Both the position numbers and the translations under genes were made by a program. Below are positions 36,645-45,755 of a stretch of DNA of 64,000 bases, in pieces. Each line of letters opens with the position of its first letter. The stretch's first letter is position 1. The notes beneath the pieces were generated by a model that did not search any database, was not told the DNA's origin, and was given only the letters and a program-made list of their open reading frames with translations. The stretch lies in assembly GCF_002583555.1 (NCBI RefSeq), contig NZ_BEGX01000009.1, positions 1 through 64,000 on the forward strand, written 5' to 3'. The DNA comes from Pseudonocardia sp. N23. Lineage in GTDB: Bacteria > Actinomycetota > Actinomycetes > Mycobacteriales > Pseudonocardiaceae.

Positions 36645-38249
36645 CTACGTCATGGCGTCCGGGTCCCTGGTCAGCACGCCCTTGATGACCCGGTTCATCC
36701 CGTTGCGCGGCAACGACTCCACGAAGTCGACCCGCACCGGGACCTTGTAGTCGGCGAGACTGCGCGCGCACCAGGCGATCAGCTCGTCGGCGGTGGGCAC
36801 GACGCCGGACGCCACGACGACGGCGCGGACGTCGCTGCCCAGGACCTCGTTGGGCAGCGGAACGACGGCGACCTCCGCGACCCCCGGATGCTCCAGCAGC
36901 ACACCCTCCACCTCGACCGACGACACGTTCAGCCCGCCGCGGCGGATCAGCGCGGCGTTGCGGTCGACGAAGTAGACGAACCCCGCGTCGTCGGTCGTCG
37001 CCATGTCACCGGTGCGCAGCCAACCCCCACCGGGCAGTGCCCGCGCCGTCGCACCGGGGTCGGCGACGTAGCGCGACATCGTCGACGGGCCGCGCAGGCA
37101 CAGCTCGCCGACCTCCCCCGGGCCGGCGGGCTCCTGGGAGTCCTGGCGACGCACCTCGACGCCCACCCAGTCCCGGAACCCGGTCCGGCCGATCGACAGC
37201 CCGTTGTCCCCCATGCGGTCGAGAGCCTCGGCGTGATCGTCGTCGACCAGCATGATGCCCGACGTCCCACCCTCGGTGAGCCCGTAGATGTTCACCAGCT
37301 CCGCACCCCAGCGCTCGCCGATCTCCGACCGGATGCGCCGGTAGAACGCCTGGCTGCTGGGCTGCCCGCCGTAGCAGACCCGCTCCAGCGCGGACAGGTC
37401 GTAGGCGGCGAGCTCCGAGGGGGTGCGACGGTCGAGGATCAGGGCGAGGACCGTCGAGATCAGGAACACCGACGTCGTGCGGTGGCGCACCATCCGGTCG
37501 AGGGTGGCGTGCACGTCGAACTCCGGCTCCACGACGTAGGTGCATCCCGCGGCCAGGCAGCCCAGCAGGTTCGTGTGGCTGCCGGTGCTGGTGAAGAACG
37601 GCGCGAACGACTGGTAGACGCTGCCCGGCCGCACCCCCCACGCGCCCACCGCCTGGTAGCCGCACGCCACCGACCCGCGATGGCTCAGCGCCACCGCCTT
37701 CGGACGGCCGGTGGTACCGGACGTGAAGAGCCAGTCGGCGTCGTCGTCACCGGTGAGCGGCGCCTGCCCGACAGTCGGATTCGCACTCTCCAGCAGGCCC
37801 GTCGAGACGTCGAGGAGCACCGCGTCACCGCCGCCCGCCGAGGACAGCAACCCGCCGAACCGCGGCCCGTGCACGATCGCCGCCGGCTCCACGAAACCCA
37901 GGACGTAGGCCAGCTCGCGCGCGACGTAGCGGGTGTTGAGCGGCACGCAGATCGCGCCGAGGCGGTGCGTCGCGTGGTAGGCGACGTGGGCCTCCGCGGC
38001 GCCGTCGTTGTCGACCAGCACGCCGACCCGGTCACCCGGCCCGACCCCGGCGGCCGCCAGCGCCGCGGCGGCGACGGCGGCCCGGTCCGCCAGCTCGCGG
38101 TAGGTCCACGTGACCTCGCCGCCGGTGACGAGACTCGGTGCGATCAACGCCGTCGCGTCACCGACCCTCGCCACCCGCGACGCGAGCAGCTCGGGGACGG
38201 TCTCCTCCGGGCCCGGCGCGTCGGGCCACCAGAAGTCCCGAGCGGTCAC
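36645..38249 (-). CDS. AMP-binding acyl-CoA synthetase
   Basis: 534 residues from GTG 38249. ATP P-loop LFTSGTTGRPKAVALSHRG (about 172), VNIYGLTEGGTSGI (about 318, A5), WLRTGDMATTDDAGFVYFVDR (about 410, A7/A8) and the C-terminal Lys in LPRNGMNRVIKGVL. It activates a carboxylic acid as acyl-AMP and then CoA thioester. The GTG overlaps the stop of the lipocalin-like gene by 4 bp, so they are one operon. The acid is unknown; aromatic or medium-chain acids are plausible from context. Confidence 0.9.
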   Translation of the reverse strand: MTARDFWWPDAPGPEETVPELLASRVARVGDATALIAPSLVTGGEVTWTYRELADRAAVAAAALAAAGVGPGDRVGVLVDNDGAAEAHVAYHATHRLGAICVPLNTRYVARELAYVLGFVEPAAIVHGPRFGGLLSSAGGGDAVLLDVSTGLLESANPTVGQAPLTGDDDADWLFTSGTTGRPKAVALSHRGSVACGYQAVGAWGVRPGSVYQSFAPFFTSTGSHTNLLGCLAAGCTYVVEPEFDVHATLDRMVRHRTTSVFLISTVLALILDRRTPSELAAYDLSALERVCYGGQPSSQAFYRRIRSEIGERWGAELVNIYGLTEGGTSGIMLVDDDHAEALDRMGDNGLSIGRTGFRDWVGVEVRRQDSQEPAGPGEVGELCLRGPSTMSRYVADPGATARALPGGGWLRTGDMATTDDAGFVYFVDRNAALIRRGGLNVSSVEVEGVLLEHPGVAEVAVVPLPNEVLGSDVRAVVVASGVVPTADELIAWCARSLADYKVPVRVDFVESLPRNGMNRVIKGVLTRDPDAMT

Positions 38250-39268
38250 AGCGGGTACCCGACCGCGACGCCGTTCTCGACCCGCTCGATGTACTCCATG
38301 ATCCCGTAGCCGGTACGGCCGTCCCAGGTGTACTCGCTGAACGCCTCCGCGACCCGCGACCGCAGCTCGGTGCCGTCCTCGGCGCGGCGCCGGTTGCGCA
38401 GCGGCGCGAGGGTGAGCGTGCGGGCCTCGATGACCGCGGTGCCCTGCGCGGTCCGGACCCCCAGCCGTGCCGCCGCCGGCTCGTGCTCCTCGGTCCACTC
38501 CGTCCACACGTCGAGGTCGGTGACCTCGTGGTACTCCCCGTCGACGAGCAGTACCCCGCGCCGGCGCGACGTCCCGTCGGCACGGATGTTCTTGAGGATC
38601 ATCAACGCGCGGTCCTCGCCGAAGTTGGCGATGAACAGGCGGTAGGCCCAGATCGCCTGCCAGTACCGCGGTCCCCACGAGTGGTCGCGCCAGCCGTGGC
38701 CGTCGATCGGGAAGTCCTCGTCCCCGACGGAGATGTGGCCGGTCACCGCGGTGTGCTGGTTGAAGTGCCCGCGGGAGAAGTCCAGTCCGTAGTACACGAG
38801 CGGCTCGTGCTCGGGCACCATCGCCTCGCCACCGTGCATCGGCGACACCCCGCGCGCACCGAACCGCACCGATGCCTGCGCCCGAGGCGCCTCGGCGAAC
38901 ATCCGCCTCGGGTCACGCAGCAGCGACGGGTCGTCGAGGACGAACACCTCGCCGTCGTAGGCCATGGTCACGCCCGCGAACGGCTCGTCCACCCGGTAGC
39001 GCAGGCCGCCGGCGTCGAACGCATCGTTGTGGCTGATCGACGGCTTCCCGAACGCGCAGGCCACCCGGCCACCGGGCAGGTACAGGCACACCGACAGCTC
39101 TGCGTAGCCCTCGTTGACGCGGTTGCCCAGGCGCATCCAACCGCCCATCGCCGACGTCGCGTCCCAACCGCTGGCGTAGACGCTCTCGTTGAAGTTCACG
39201 AGGTCGTCCGGCGGGTGCGGGTACTCGTCGCCGTGCTCCAGGCGCAGCCCGCCCGCGGTCGTCGTCAC
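38246..39268 (-). CDS. Uncharacterised lipocalin/CrtC-like protein
   Basis: 340 residues, ATG 39268. Rich in beta-strand-like segments and aromatic residues: FNESVYASGWDATSAMGGWMRLGNR, VYYGLDFSRGHFNQHTAVTG, IDGHGWRDHSWGPRYWQAIWAYRLF and YGIMEYIERVENG. The WRDHSWGxR block is shared with hydroxyneurosporene-synthase/AttH-like proteins and DUF7064-type families found beside acyl-CoA synthetases in actinobacteria. No signal peptide. The invariant His-Asp-His suggests a hydratase or ligand site, but the function is not established. Confidence 0.65.
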   Translation of the reverse strand: MTTTAGGLRLEHGDEYPHPPDDLVNFNESVYASGWDATSAMGGWMRLGNRVNEGYAELSVCLYLPGGRVACAFGKPSISHNDAFDAGGLRYRVDEPFAGVTMAYDGEVFVLDDPSLLRDPRRMFAEAPRAQASVRFGARGVSPMHGGEAMVPEHEPLVYYGLDFSRGHFNQHTAVTGHISVGDEDFPIDGHGWRDHSWGPRYWQAIWAYRLFIANFGEDRALMILKNIRADGTSRRRGVLLVDGEYHEVTDLDVWTEWTEEHEPAAARLGVRTAQGTAVIEARTLTLAPLRNRRRAEDGTELRSRVAEAFSEYTWDGRTGYGIMEYIERVENGVAVGYPL

Positions 39269-39395
39269 GTGGCCCCCTCATCGGTGAGTCGTCGCAGCCG
39301 ACTCGACCCTCACACGCCGGATGCGGGCCGACAAGCATGATCGCCGCCCGACCACCGGTCGGCCGGGATCGGTCGGGCGGCGCGGCTCCGGGCTC

Positions 39396-39419
39396 CTGAG
39401 CGACGCAGGCGTCGCTCAG
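39396..39419. promoter_or_regulatory. 24-bp inverted repeat between divergent operons
   Basis: CTGAGCGACGC, AG, GCGTCGCTCAG: perfect 11-bp arms in the 304-bp gap between the lipocalin-like gene (-) and PucR (+). It may be the PucR operator or a small hairpin repeat. The rest of 39269-39572 shows only GC-rich sequence and the PucR ribosome binding site GGAGG at 39563. Confidence 0.5.
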
Positions 39420-39572
39420 CCGCCTGCACCGGTGATCACCGGCTCGCACGGCGCCGCGGCGCGAGGGCAGGGGCCTGCCCGTGACGCGGTTCGCCCGGTT
39501 CTCCCCGCCGTGGCCGGCGCCGCGCGATACTCGGCTCCTCGTCGATGTCGACGCGACGACGCGGAGGTGGCG

Positions 39573-41297
39573 GTGGCCGACCCGGACGGTTCCCGGACCG
39601 AGTGGCTGCACGCCGCCGCCGACGTGCTGCGCGCCCTCAACGCCGAGGAGTCCCCCGCGACGCTCCTGCGCCGCGTCGCGCGGCACACCTGCACGCTGAC
39701 GGGGGCGGACTCGTGCGCGGTGATGCTGCTCGACGAAACCGGGCAGCGCCTCGTCGTCCGGGCGTCGCACGGGCTCACCGAGGCCTACCGCCACGATCTC
39801 GACACGTTGCGCCCCTTGCTGGTGCACCCGACGGGCAGGGCGTTCGACGTCCCCGCGGCCCAGGCGGTGCGGGAGCGGCGGACGGTGGTGCTCTCCGACG
39901 TCGCGGGCCTGGGCGGGCCGTGGCGCGACGCCGCCGACCGCGAGGGCATCCGGACGATCCTCGCCGTCCCGTTGGAGACCGGTGACGAGTGCCCGGGGGT
40001 GCTGATCGGCTATTCGCGGCGGGCGCACCGCTTCGCGGGCTCGGAGATCGCGCTGGCGGAGCTCATGGCCGAGTACGTGGCCACGGTGCTGCGCACGTCG
40101 CAGGTGAAGGACGTGCAGCGGGCGACGATCGCCGAGCTGGAGAAGACGAACACCGAGCTGACGACGGCCGTCGCGAGCCTGCACCACGAACGGGCGCAAC
40201 GGGAGTGGGCGGAGGCGCAGGACCGGCGCCTGGTGCGGCTGCTGCTCGACGACGCGGGTCTCGACGGTGTCCTCGCCGCGCTGGGTGAGGCGCTCGCGGC
40301 GCGGGTCGTGCTGGAGGCTGCCGACGGGTCGGTGCTGGCGCAGGCGGGCGACGGCCCGGCCCTCGACGTCGCCGACGCCGCCGCACCGGTCCCCGACACG
40401 GCGACGCTGCTGGACCTTCCCGGCGCCCGGGCGTGGGTGCTCCCCCTGGCGGTGGCACACGAGACCGTCGCCCGGCTGTGGGTGCTGCGCGCCGCCGACG
40501 CGGGGTCCGACGCCCCTCCCCTGGCCCGGTCGGTCATCGAGCGCTTCGCGCCGTTGGTCGCGTTGGAGCTGCACAAGCGCGACCATGCCGTCGACACCGC
40601 GCTGCGGTTGACCCGGGACCTGGCCGTCGACCTGGTGACGGGCGCGGGGCGTGACGTCGACCTGCGCGACCGGGCCCGCGCGCTGGGCCACGACCTGAGC
40701 CGGCCGCACACGGTGGTGCTGGTGGCGGGCGACAGCGCCGCCGCGCTGCGCCGCGCGCTGGGCCAGGGGGCGCTCGTCGGCGAGGACACGGGCTCGACGG
40801 TCGCGCTCGTTCCGGACGCGGACCGGGATGTCGTGGTCGCGGCGCTGCACCGGATCGGTGCGGCGGCCGTGATCGGCCGCGTGGTCGTGGACACCGCCGA
40901 CTATCCGGCCGCGTGGCGGGTCCTGCGGACCGCGGTGGCGCTCGCGCGGTCGGGTGTCGTCGACATCGAGGACCTCGGGGTCGCGACGCTGCTGCTGGAG
41001 ACGGGCACTCCCGACGGCCTGCGGCGCCTCGCCGACCGGCGGCTCGGCCGGCTGGAGGCGCACGACGCCCAGCGGTCGACGGAGCTGGTGGCGACGCTGC
41101 GGGCCTGGCTGGACGCGGGCGGGTCGACGGGTGCGGCGGGGCGGGCGCTGCACGTGCATCCGCACACCGTCGGGTACCGGCTGCGCCGCGTCGCCGAGCT
41201 GACGGGGCTGGACCCGCAGCGGGCCGACGACGTGTTCGAGCTGCGGGTCGCGGTGATGGTCCGCGCGGTCCAGGACGCCGCCGCCGGCGGGTCGTGA
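39573..41297 (+). CDS. GAF-domain PucR/CdaR-family transcriptional regulator
   Basis: GTG 39573, five bases after GGAGG, gives 574 residues. The N-terminal GAF domain (about 8-165) reads LLRRVARHTCTLTGADSCAVMLLD... IRTILAVPLE. A middle CdaR GGDEF-like domain follows. The C-terminal PucR HTH is AWLDAGGSTGAAGRALHVHPHTVGYRLRRVAELTG (about 520-555). It regulates catabolic operons in response to ligands. The neighbouring HyuA/HyuB operon 161 bp downstream or the divergent acyl-CoA ligase operon is the likely target. Its TGA lies inside palindromic repeat copy 2. Confidence 0.88.
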   Translation: MADPDGSRTEWLHAAADVLRALNAEESPATLLRRVARHTCTLTGADSCAVMLLDETGQRLVVRASHGLTEAYRHDLDTLRPLLVHPTGRAFDVPAAQAVRERRTVVLSDVAGLGGPWRDAADREGIRTILAVPLETGDECPGVLIGYSRRAHRFAGSEIALAELMAEYVATVLRTSQVKDVQRATIAELEKTNTELTTAVASLHHERAQREWAEAQDRRLVRLLLDDAGLDGVLAALGEALAARVVLEAADGSVLAQAGDGPALDVADAAAPVPDTATLLDLPGARAWVLPLAVAHETVARLWVLRAADAGSDAPPLARSVIERFAPLVALELHKRDHAVDTALRLTRDLAVDLVTGAGRDVDLRDRARALGHDLSRPHTVVLVAGDSAAALRRALGQGALVGEDTGSTVALVPDADRDVVVAALHRIGAAAVIGRVVVDTADYPAAWRVLRTAVALARSGVVDIEDLGVATLLLETGTPDGLRRLADRRLGRLEAHDAQRSTELVATLRAWLDAGGSTGAAGRALHVHPHTVGYRLRRVAELTGLDPQRADDVFELRVAVMVRAVQDAAAGGS

Positions 41298-41333
41298 GTG
41301 GCGATGGTCGCCCCAGCGACGATCGCCACTCAC
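41294..41333. repeat. 40-bp palindromic repeat, copy 2
   Basis: GTGAGTGGCGATGGTCGCC, centre CC, AGCGACGATCGCCACTCAC, with two arm mismatches to perfect symmetry. It contributes the TGA stop of the PucR gene (41295-41297) and separates it from the HyuA operon on the same strand, so it probably works as a terminator. Confidence 0.88.
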
Positions 41334-41458
41334 AGGACGGACGTCGACGGCACAGGAATCCCGGCCCGGATTGGACCCAGGTCCATGGCGCCGGTCACAC
41401 GCGACCCGCGACGATGGTCCGGCGGCCGCGCCGACGCGGCCGGGGACCGGAGGCGCAG

Positions 41459-43501
41459 ATGTACCGGATCGGGATCGACGTCGGCGGCACGTTCACCGAC
41501 TGCGTCGCGGTGGACGAGGACACCGGCGAGGTGCGCACCTGCAAGGTCCCGACCACCCCCGCCGACCAGTCCGACGGGTTCGTCGCGGGCATCGAGGCCC
41601 TGGGCATCCCGATGGCCGAGATCTCGCTGGTCCTGCACGGCTGCACCGTCGGGCTCAACGCGGTGCTGACGCGCACGGGCTGCCGCATCGGCGTCGTCAC
41701 CACCGAGGGCTTCCGCGACGTGCTCGCGATGGGCCGCGGCCAGCGCCCGGGCAGCGACCAGTTCAACCCGCGCTGGCAGCGCGAGTTCGGCGACGCGCGG
41801 CGCCCGTTCGCGCCGCGGCACCTGCGGCGCACGGTGAGCGGCCGGATCGACCGCGACGGCCGCGAGGTCGTCGCGCTCGACGAGGCCGGGCTGGAACGGG
41901 AGGTGCGGTTCCTCGTCGAACAGGGCGTCGAGGCGATCGTGGTCTGCTTCGTCAACGCCTACGCCGACGACAAGCACGAGCGCCAGGCCGCCCGGATCGT
42001 CGCCGACGTCGCACCCGGCCTGCCCTGCTGGACCTCCACGGGCGTGCACCCGTGCTTCAAGGAGTACCCCCGCTTCTCGACGGCGGCGGTGAACACCTAC
42101 GTCGGCCCGCTGGTGCAGCGCTACCTGGACCGGGCGCAGCAGCGGCTGGCCGCGATGGGCTACGCGGGCCCGTTGATGCTGATGCAGTCCAACGGCGGGG
42201 TGCTGCCCGCGACGACGGCTCGCGACCGGCCCGCGTACACGCTGCAGTCGGGCCCGTCCGGCGGGGTGATCTCGGCGCAGCGTGGCGGTGGGCGCATCGA
42301 CGCCGGCAACCTGATCACCCTCGACATCGGCGGGACCAGCGCGGACTGCGCGATCGTCGCCGACGGCACGCCGGTGGTGACCACGGAGCTGGAGCTGGAG
42401 CACGACGTCGTGATCGCGCTGCCGGCGCTCGATGTGCACAGCATCGGCACCGGCGGCGGCTCGATCGCCTGGGTCGACGCGCGGGGTGCGCTCCGGGTGG
42501 GTCCGCACAGCGCGGGCGCCGACCCGGGCCCGGCCTGCTACGGCCGCGGCGGCACCGACGCGACGGTCACCGACGCCCTGGCCGTGCTGGGTGTCCTCGG
42601 CCCGGCGCAGTTCATGGGCGGCGCGGCGACGTTCGACACCGACGCCGCGGCGGCCGCGGTCGCCCCGCTCGGCGCCGCCCTCGGGTTGGACGCACCCGCT
42701 GTGGCGCAAGGGATCGTCGACGTGGCGACGGCGGCGATGGTCGAGGCTGCGCGGGAGGTGTCGGTCTACAACGGCGTCGACCCGCGGCGGTTCGCGCTCT
42801 ACGTCTACGGATCGGCCGGGCCGGTGTTCGGGTCCCGGATCGGGCGGGCGCTGGGCTGCGAGTCGGTGGTGGTGCCACCCCAGCCCGGTGAGGAGTCAGC
42901 GTACGGGCTCGCGCTGGCCGACCTGCGGATGGACGTCGGCGAGCCGGTGGTCAAGGAGCTGGGGGCACTGCCAGCGGGGGCGCTCGACGACGCCTACGGC
43001 CGCCTGTCCGACGACGCGCGACGCACCCTGGGCAGCCGCGACGACGTCGAGGTCACCCGCTGGCTCGACGGCCGCTACCAGGGCCAGACGTGGGAGACCC
43101 CCGGCGTGCCGGTGCCCGAGGGTGACCTGGACGCTCCGGCGATGGCCCGGCTGCGCACCAACTTCGACGACACCCACCGCCGGACCTGGGGCTACGCCGT
43201 CGCGCACGCCGACGTGAAGGCCACGATGGCCCGGGTCACGGCGACGGTCGCGCTCGGCACCCCCGACCCGCCCGACCTCGGAACGACCGGGGACGTCACA
43301 CCGGGCGGAACGGCCCGGATCTTCCGCGACGGCGCGTGGCGCGACATCCCGATCGTCGACCGGTCCGCGCTCGGTGCGGGGGCCCGGGTCACCGGCCCGG
43401 CGCTCGTCGTGCAGCCGACGGCAACGACGGTCCTCGACGACGGCGACACCGCCGAGGTCCGCCCGGCCGGGCACCTCGTGATCACCTGGGGGAACCGATG
43501 A
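41459..43501 (+). CDS. hyuA: Hydantoinase/oxoprolinase A-type subunit (HyuA)
   Basis: 680 residues from ATG 41459. N-terminal ATP-binding hydantoinase A domain RIGIDVGGTFTDCVAVDE (about 3-20), LVLHGCTVGLNAVLTRTG, LQSGPSGGVISAQR and TLDIGGTSADCAIV (about 283). A C-terminal swivelling domain follows. This is the ATPase/kinase-like subunit of N-methylhydantoinases, 5-oxoprolinases and acetone/acetophenone carboxylases. It overlaps HyuB by ATGA. The third small zinc-ribbon gene in the operon favours a carboxylase-type complex over a simple hydantoinase. Confidence 0.9.
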   Translation: MYRIGIDVGGTFTDCVAVDEDTGEVRTCKVPTTPADQSDGFVAGIEALGIPMAEISLVLHGCTVGLNAVLTRTGCRIGVVTTEGFRDVLAMGRGQRPGSDQFNPRWQREFGDARRPFAPRHLRRTVSGRIDRDGREVVALDEAGLEREVRFLVEQGVEAIVVCFVNAYADDKHERQAARIVADVAPGLPCWTSTGVHPCFKEYPRFSTAAVNTYVGPLVQRYLDRAQQRLAAMGYAGPLMLMQSNGGVLPATTARDRPAYTLQSGPSGGVISAQRGGGRIDAGNLITLDIGGTSADCAIVADGTPVVTTELELEHDVVIALPALDVHSIGTGGGSIAWVDARGALRVGPHSAGADPGPACYGRGGTDATVTDALAVLGVLGPAQFMGGAATFDTDAAAAAVAPLGAALGLDAPAVAQGIVDVATAAMVEAAREVSVYNGVDPRRFALYVYGSAGPVFGSRIGRALGCESVVVPPQPGEESAYGLALADLRMDVGEPVVKELGALPAGALDDAYGRLSDDARRTLGSRDDVEVTRWLDGRYQGQTWETPGVPVPEGDLDAPAMARLRTNFDDTHRRTWGYAVAHADVKATMARVTATVALGTPDPPDLGTTGDVTPGGTARIFRDGAWRDIPIVDRSALGAGARVTGPALVVQPTATTVLDDGDTAEVRPAGHLVITWGNR

Positions 43502-45513
43502 CCGACGAGGCGAGCAGCAACGTCGAGCTGGAGATCGTCCGCAACGCCTTCTACGCGACGGTCCGCCAGGCCGGGCGGATCATCCTGCGGTCGAGCTTCT
43601 CCCCCATCATCCGCGATGCGTTCGACTTCTGCGTGACGCTCGTCGGCCCCATCGCGCCGCCGCGGCTGGACCTCGACATCGTCGCGATGAACGAGAGCCT
43701 CGCGCACTTCTCCGGCGTGATGCCGTACATGGTCCGCAACCTGGTGTGGGAGTACGGCGCCGAGAACCTCCGCCCCGGCGACCTCATCGCCTACAACAAC
43801 CCCTTCAAGGGCGGCAACCACGTCTACGACAACGGGTTCTTCCGGCCTGTGTTCGTCGGCGACGAGATGATCGGCGGGGTCGCGGTGAAGGCGCACCTCG
43901 TCGACATGGGCGGGGTCACCGCGGGCGGTTACTCGGTGCGCAAGCGCAGCGTGTTCGAGGAGGGCGTCGTCATCTCCGGGGTGCAGGTGTACCGCGACGA
44001 CAAACCGTTCGTGCCCGGCTTCAACCTGTACTTCGACAACTCGCGGCTGCCGCAGAACATGCTCGCGGACCTGCAGGCGCTGCACAGTGCGGCGTCGTTC
44101 GCCGAGCAGCGGCTGCTGGCGCTGGCCGCGCAGCACGGTGTGGATACGGTCCACGACGCGATGGCCTACACCCTCGACTACGCCGACCGCTCCACCCGCG
44201 ACGGTCTGCGGGCGCTGCCCGACGGCGACTTCGTCGGCGAGGACGGCATCGACGCCGACGCCTACAACGACGAGCCGTACGTCATCCGCACGACGGTCCG
44301 CAAGCGTGGCGACGAGGTGGAGGTCGACTTCAGCGGCACGAGCCGGGAGGCGGCGTCGTCGGTCAACTGCTCGGTGTTCGACGCCATCAACGGCGTGTTC
44401 ACCGCGGTGAAGTTCCTGTGCGACCCGGGGAACCCGAACAACTCGGGGGCGTTCCGCTGCGTGAGCGTCGTGATCCCGGAGGGCACGTTCGTCAGTGCCC
44501 GCCCGCCGGCGGCGACGACGATGTACTTCGACGCGGCCGAGGCCGTGTTCAACGCGGTGACGAAGGCGTTCCTGTCGGGGGCGCCACCGGAGGCCGGGTT
44601 CGGCGGGCACTTCGGCACGAACATGGGGCTGCTCATCACCGGCTCGGTCGGCACCGGACCGGCCGGTCCGCGGCGCGGCCTGCCGCCCGCGGTCGCCGAG
44701 CAGCTGGCGGCGGCGACGCAGTCGATCCCCGCGATCGTCGACGATCCCGACGCGGCCGGGCGGCGGCTGTTCGTCGCGCCGCTGTTCGCCCTCGGCGGGT
44801 TCGGCGCCTCGGCCGAGGGCGACGGCGAGAACTTCGTGTCGATGAGCCAGCAGAACCTGATGGAGATGTCCGCGGAGGCCATCGAGGAGGACCACCCGGT
44901 CATGGTGCTGCGCAAGGAGTTCGCGGCCGACTCCGGCGGTCCGGGCGAGCACCGCGGCGGCGCGGCGGTGGTCTACGACCGGATGGTCGTCTCCGATGCC
45001 GACATCTACCCGCTGCTGCTGCACCTGCGGGTGCTGCCGTGGGGGACCCAGGGCGGGCAGCCGGGCCGGCCGGGCGCGGCGTGGGTCGGCCGGTCACCCG
45101 ACGCGGGGCCCGACGACCCGGCCCCGGGCACGGCGGTCGCCCGGACGTGGCTCGCGGGCAACGGCGACACCCCACCGATGCAACCGATGGGCGGCTACTT
45201 CGACGACGACGGCGCGGGCACCGACCGGGAGTCCGGGACCTGGGTGAACGGCCTCGGTGACATCGCGGCGACCCCCGGCACGCTGGTCAGGGTGCGCACG
45301 CCCGGCGGAGGTGGCTGGGGCGCGCCGCTGCGCCGCGACCCGGCCGCGGTGCTGCGCGACGTCCGCGACGGCTACGTCACCGTCGACGGGGCGCGTCGCG
45401 ACTACGGTGTCGTCGTCACCGGGGATCCGGGTACGGCGCCGCAGGAGCTGGCCGTCGACGAGAGCGCCACGAACGCCCTACGGGGGACGGCACTGCGAGA
45501 GGGAACGCGATGA
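43498..45513 (+). CDS. hyuB: Hydantoinase B-type subunit (HyuB)
   Basis: 671 residues from ATG 43498, longer than the common 550-600 HyuB. ELEIVRNAFYATVRQAGRIILRSSFSPIIRDAFDF, YNNPFKGGNHVYDNGFFRPVF and the C-terminal DSGGPGEHRGGAAVVYDRMV and TPGGGGWGAPLRRDPAAVLRDV are the family blocks. It holds the amide-hydrolysing or carboxylating site acting on the phosphorylated substrate made by HyuA. It overlaps the next small gene by ATGA (45510). Confidence 0.9.
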   Translation: MTDEASSNVELEIVRNAFYATVRQAGRIILRSSFSPIIRDAFDFCVTLVGPIAPPRLDLDIVAMNESLAHFSGVMPYMVRNLVWEYGAENLRPGDLIAYNNPFKGGNHVYDNGFFRPVFVGDEMIGGVAVKAHLVDMGGVTAGGYSVRKRSVFEEGVVISGVQVYRDDKPFVPGFNLYFDNSRLPQNMLADLQALHSAASFAEQRLLALAAQHGVDTVHDAMAYTLDYADRSTRDGLRALPDGDFVGEDGIDADAYNDEPYVIRTTVRKRGDEVEVDFSGTSREAASSVNCSVFDAINGVFTAVKFLCDPGNPNNSGAFRCVSVVIPEGTFVSARPPAATTMYFDAAEAVFNAVTKAFLSGAPPEAGFGGHFGTNMGLLITGSVGTGPAGPRRGLPPAVAEQLAAATQSIPAIVDDPDAAGRRLFVAPLFALGGFGASAEGDGENFVSMSQQNLMEMSAEAIEEDHPVMVLRKEFAADSGGPGEHRGGAAVVYDRMVVSDADIYPLLLHLRVLPWGTQGGQPGRPGAAWVGRSPDAGPDDPAPGTAVARTWLAGNGDTPPMQPMGGYFDDDGAGTDRESGTWVNGLGDIAATPGTLVRVRTPGGGGWGAPLRRDPAAVLRDVRDGYVTVDGARRDYGVVVTGDPGTAPQELAVDESATNALRGTALREGTR

Positions 45514-45755
45514 CGATGCTGTTCGGCCGGCCCGAGGAACCGACACTCTCGGTCACCCGGACCGCGCTGCACGAGACCTGCCCGCAGTGCGGCGGCGCCG
45601 GCGTCGATGGCTACCCGATGCTCGACCTGCGCGGATGGTGCCTGGTCGCGCGGTGCCCGGACTGTCTGCACGTGCTGCGCCGCGAGCCGAGCCCGACACC
45701 GTTCGGGTTCACCTACGTGCCGTTCAGCGCGCACCTCCGGGACACCGATGGCTGA
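45510..45755 (+). CDS. 81-residue zinc-ribbon third subunit of the HyuAB operon
   Basis: MTMLFGRPEEPTL then a CPQCGGAG... ARCPDCLHVLRREP pair of CxxC motifs (about 24-54), a four-Cys zinc ribbon. It is start-stop coupled to HyuB upstream and overlaps the SDR gene by 8 bp. Acetone carboxylase has a zinc-containing gamma subunit beside its HyuA/HyuB-like subunits. This looks like a reduced counterpart and probably completes a three-part complex. No sequence family is recognised with confidence. Confidence 0.65.
   Translation: MTMLFGRPEEPTLSVTRTALHETCPQCGGAGVDGYPMLDLRGWCLVARCPDCLHVLRREPSPTPFGFTYVPFSAHLRDTDG

Noticed and set aside
36564-38309. C-terminal 580 codons of the long IlvD frame as a fused second domain
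   Set aside because: Sequence is the antisense of the acyl-CoA ligase and shows no protein-like motif.
38913-41333. 806-residue antisense frame over PucR, starting in palindromic repeat copy 2
   Set aside because: Shadow composition, and its start lies in the repeat by chance; PucR is a complete gene on the other strand.
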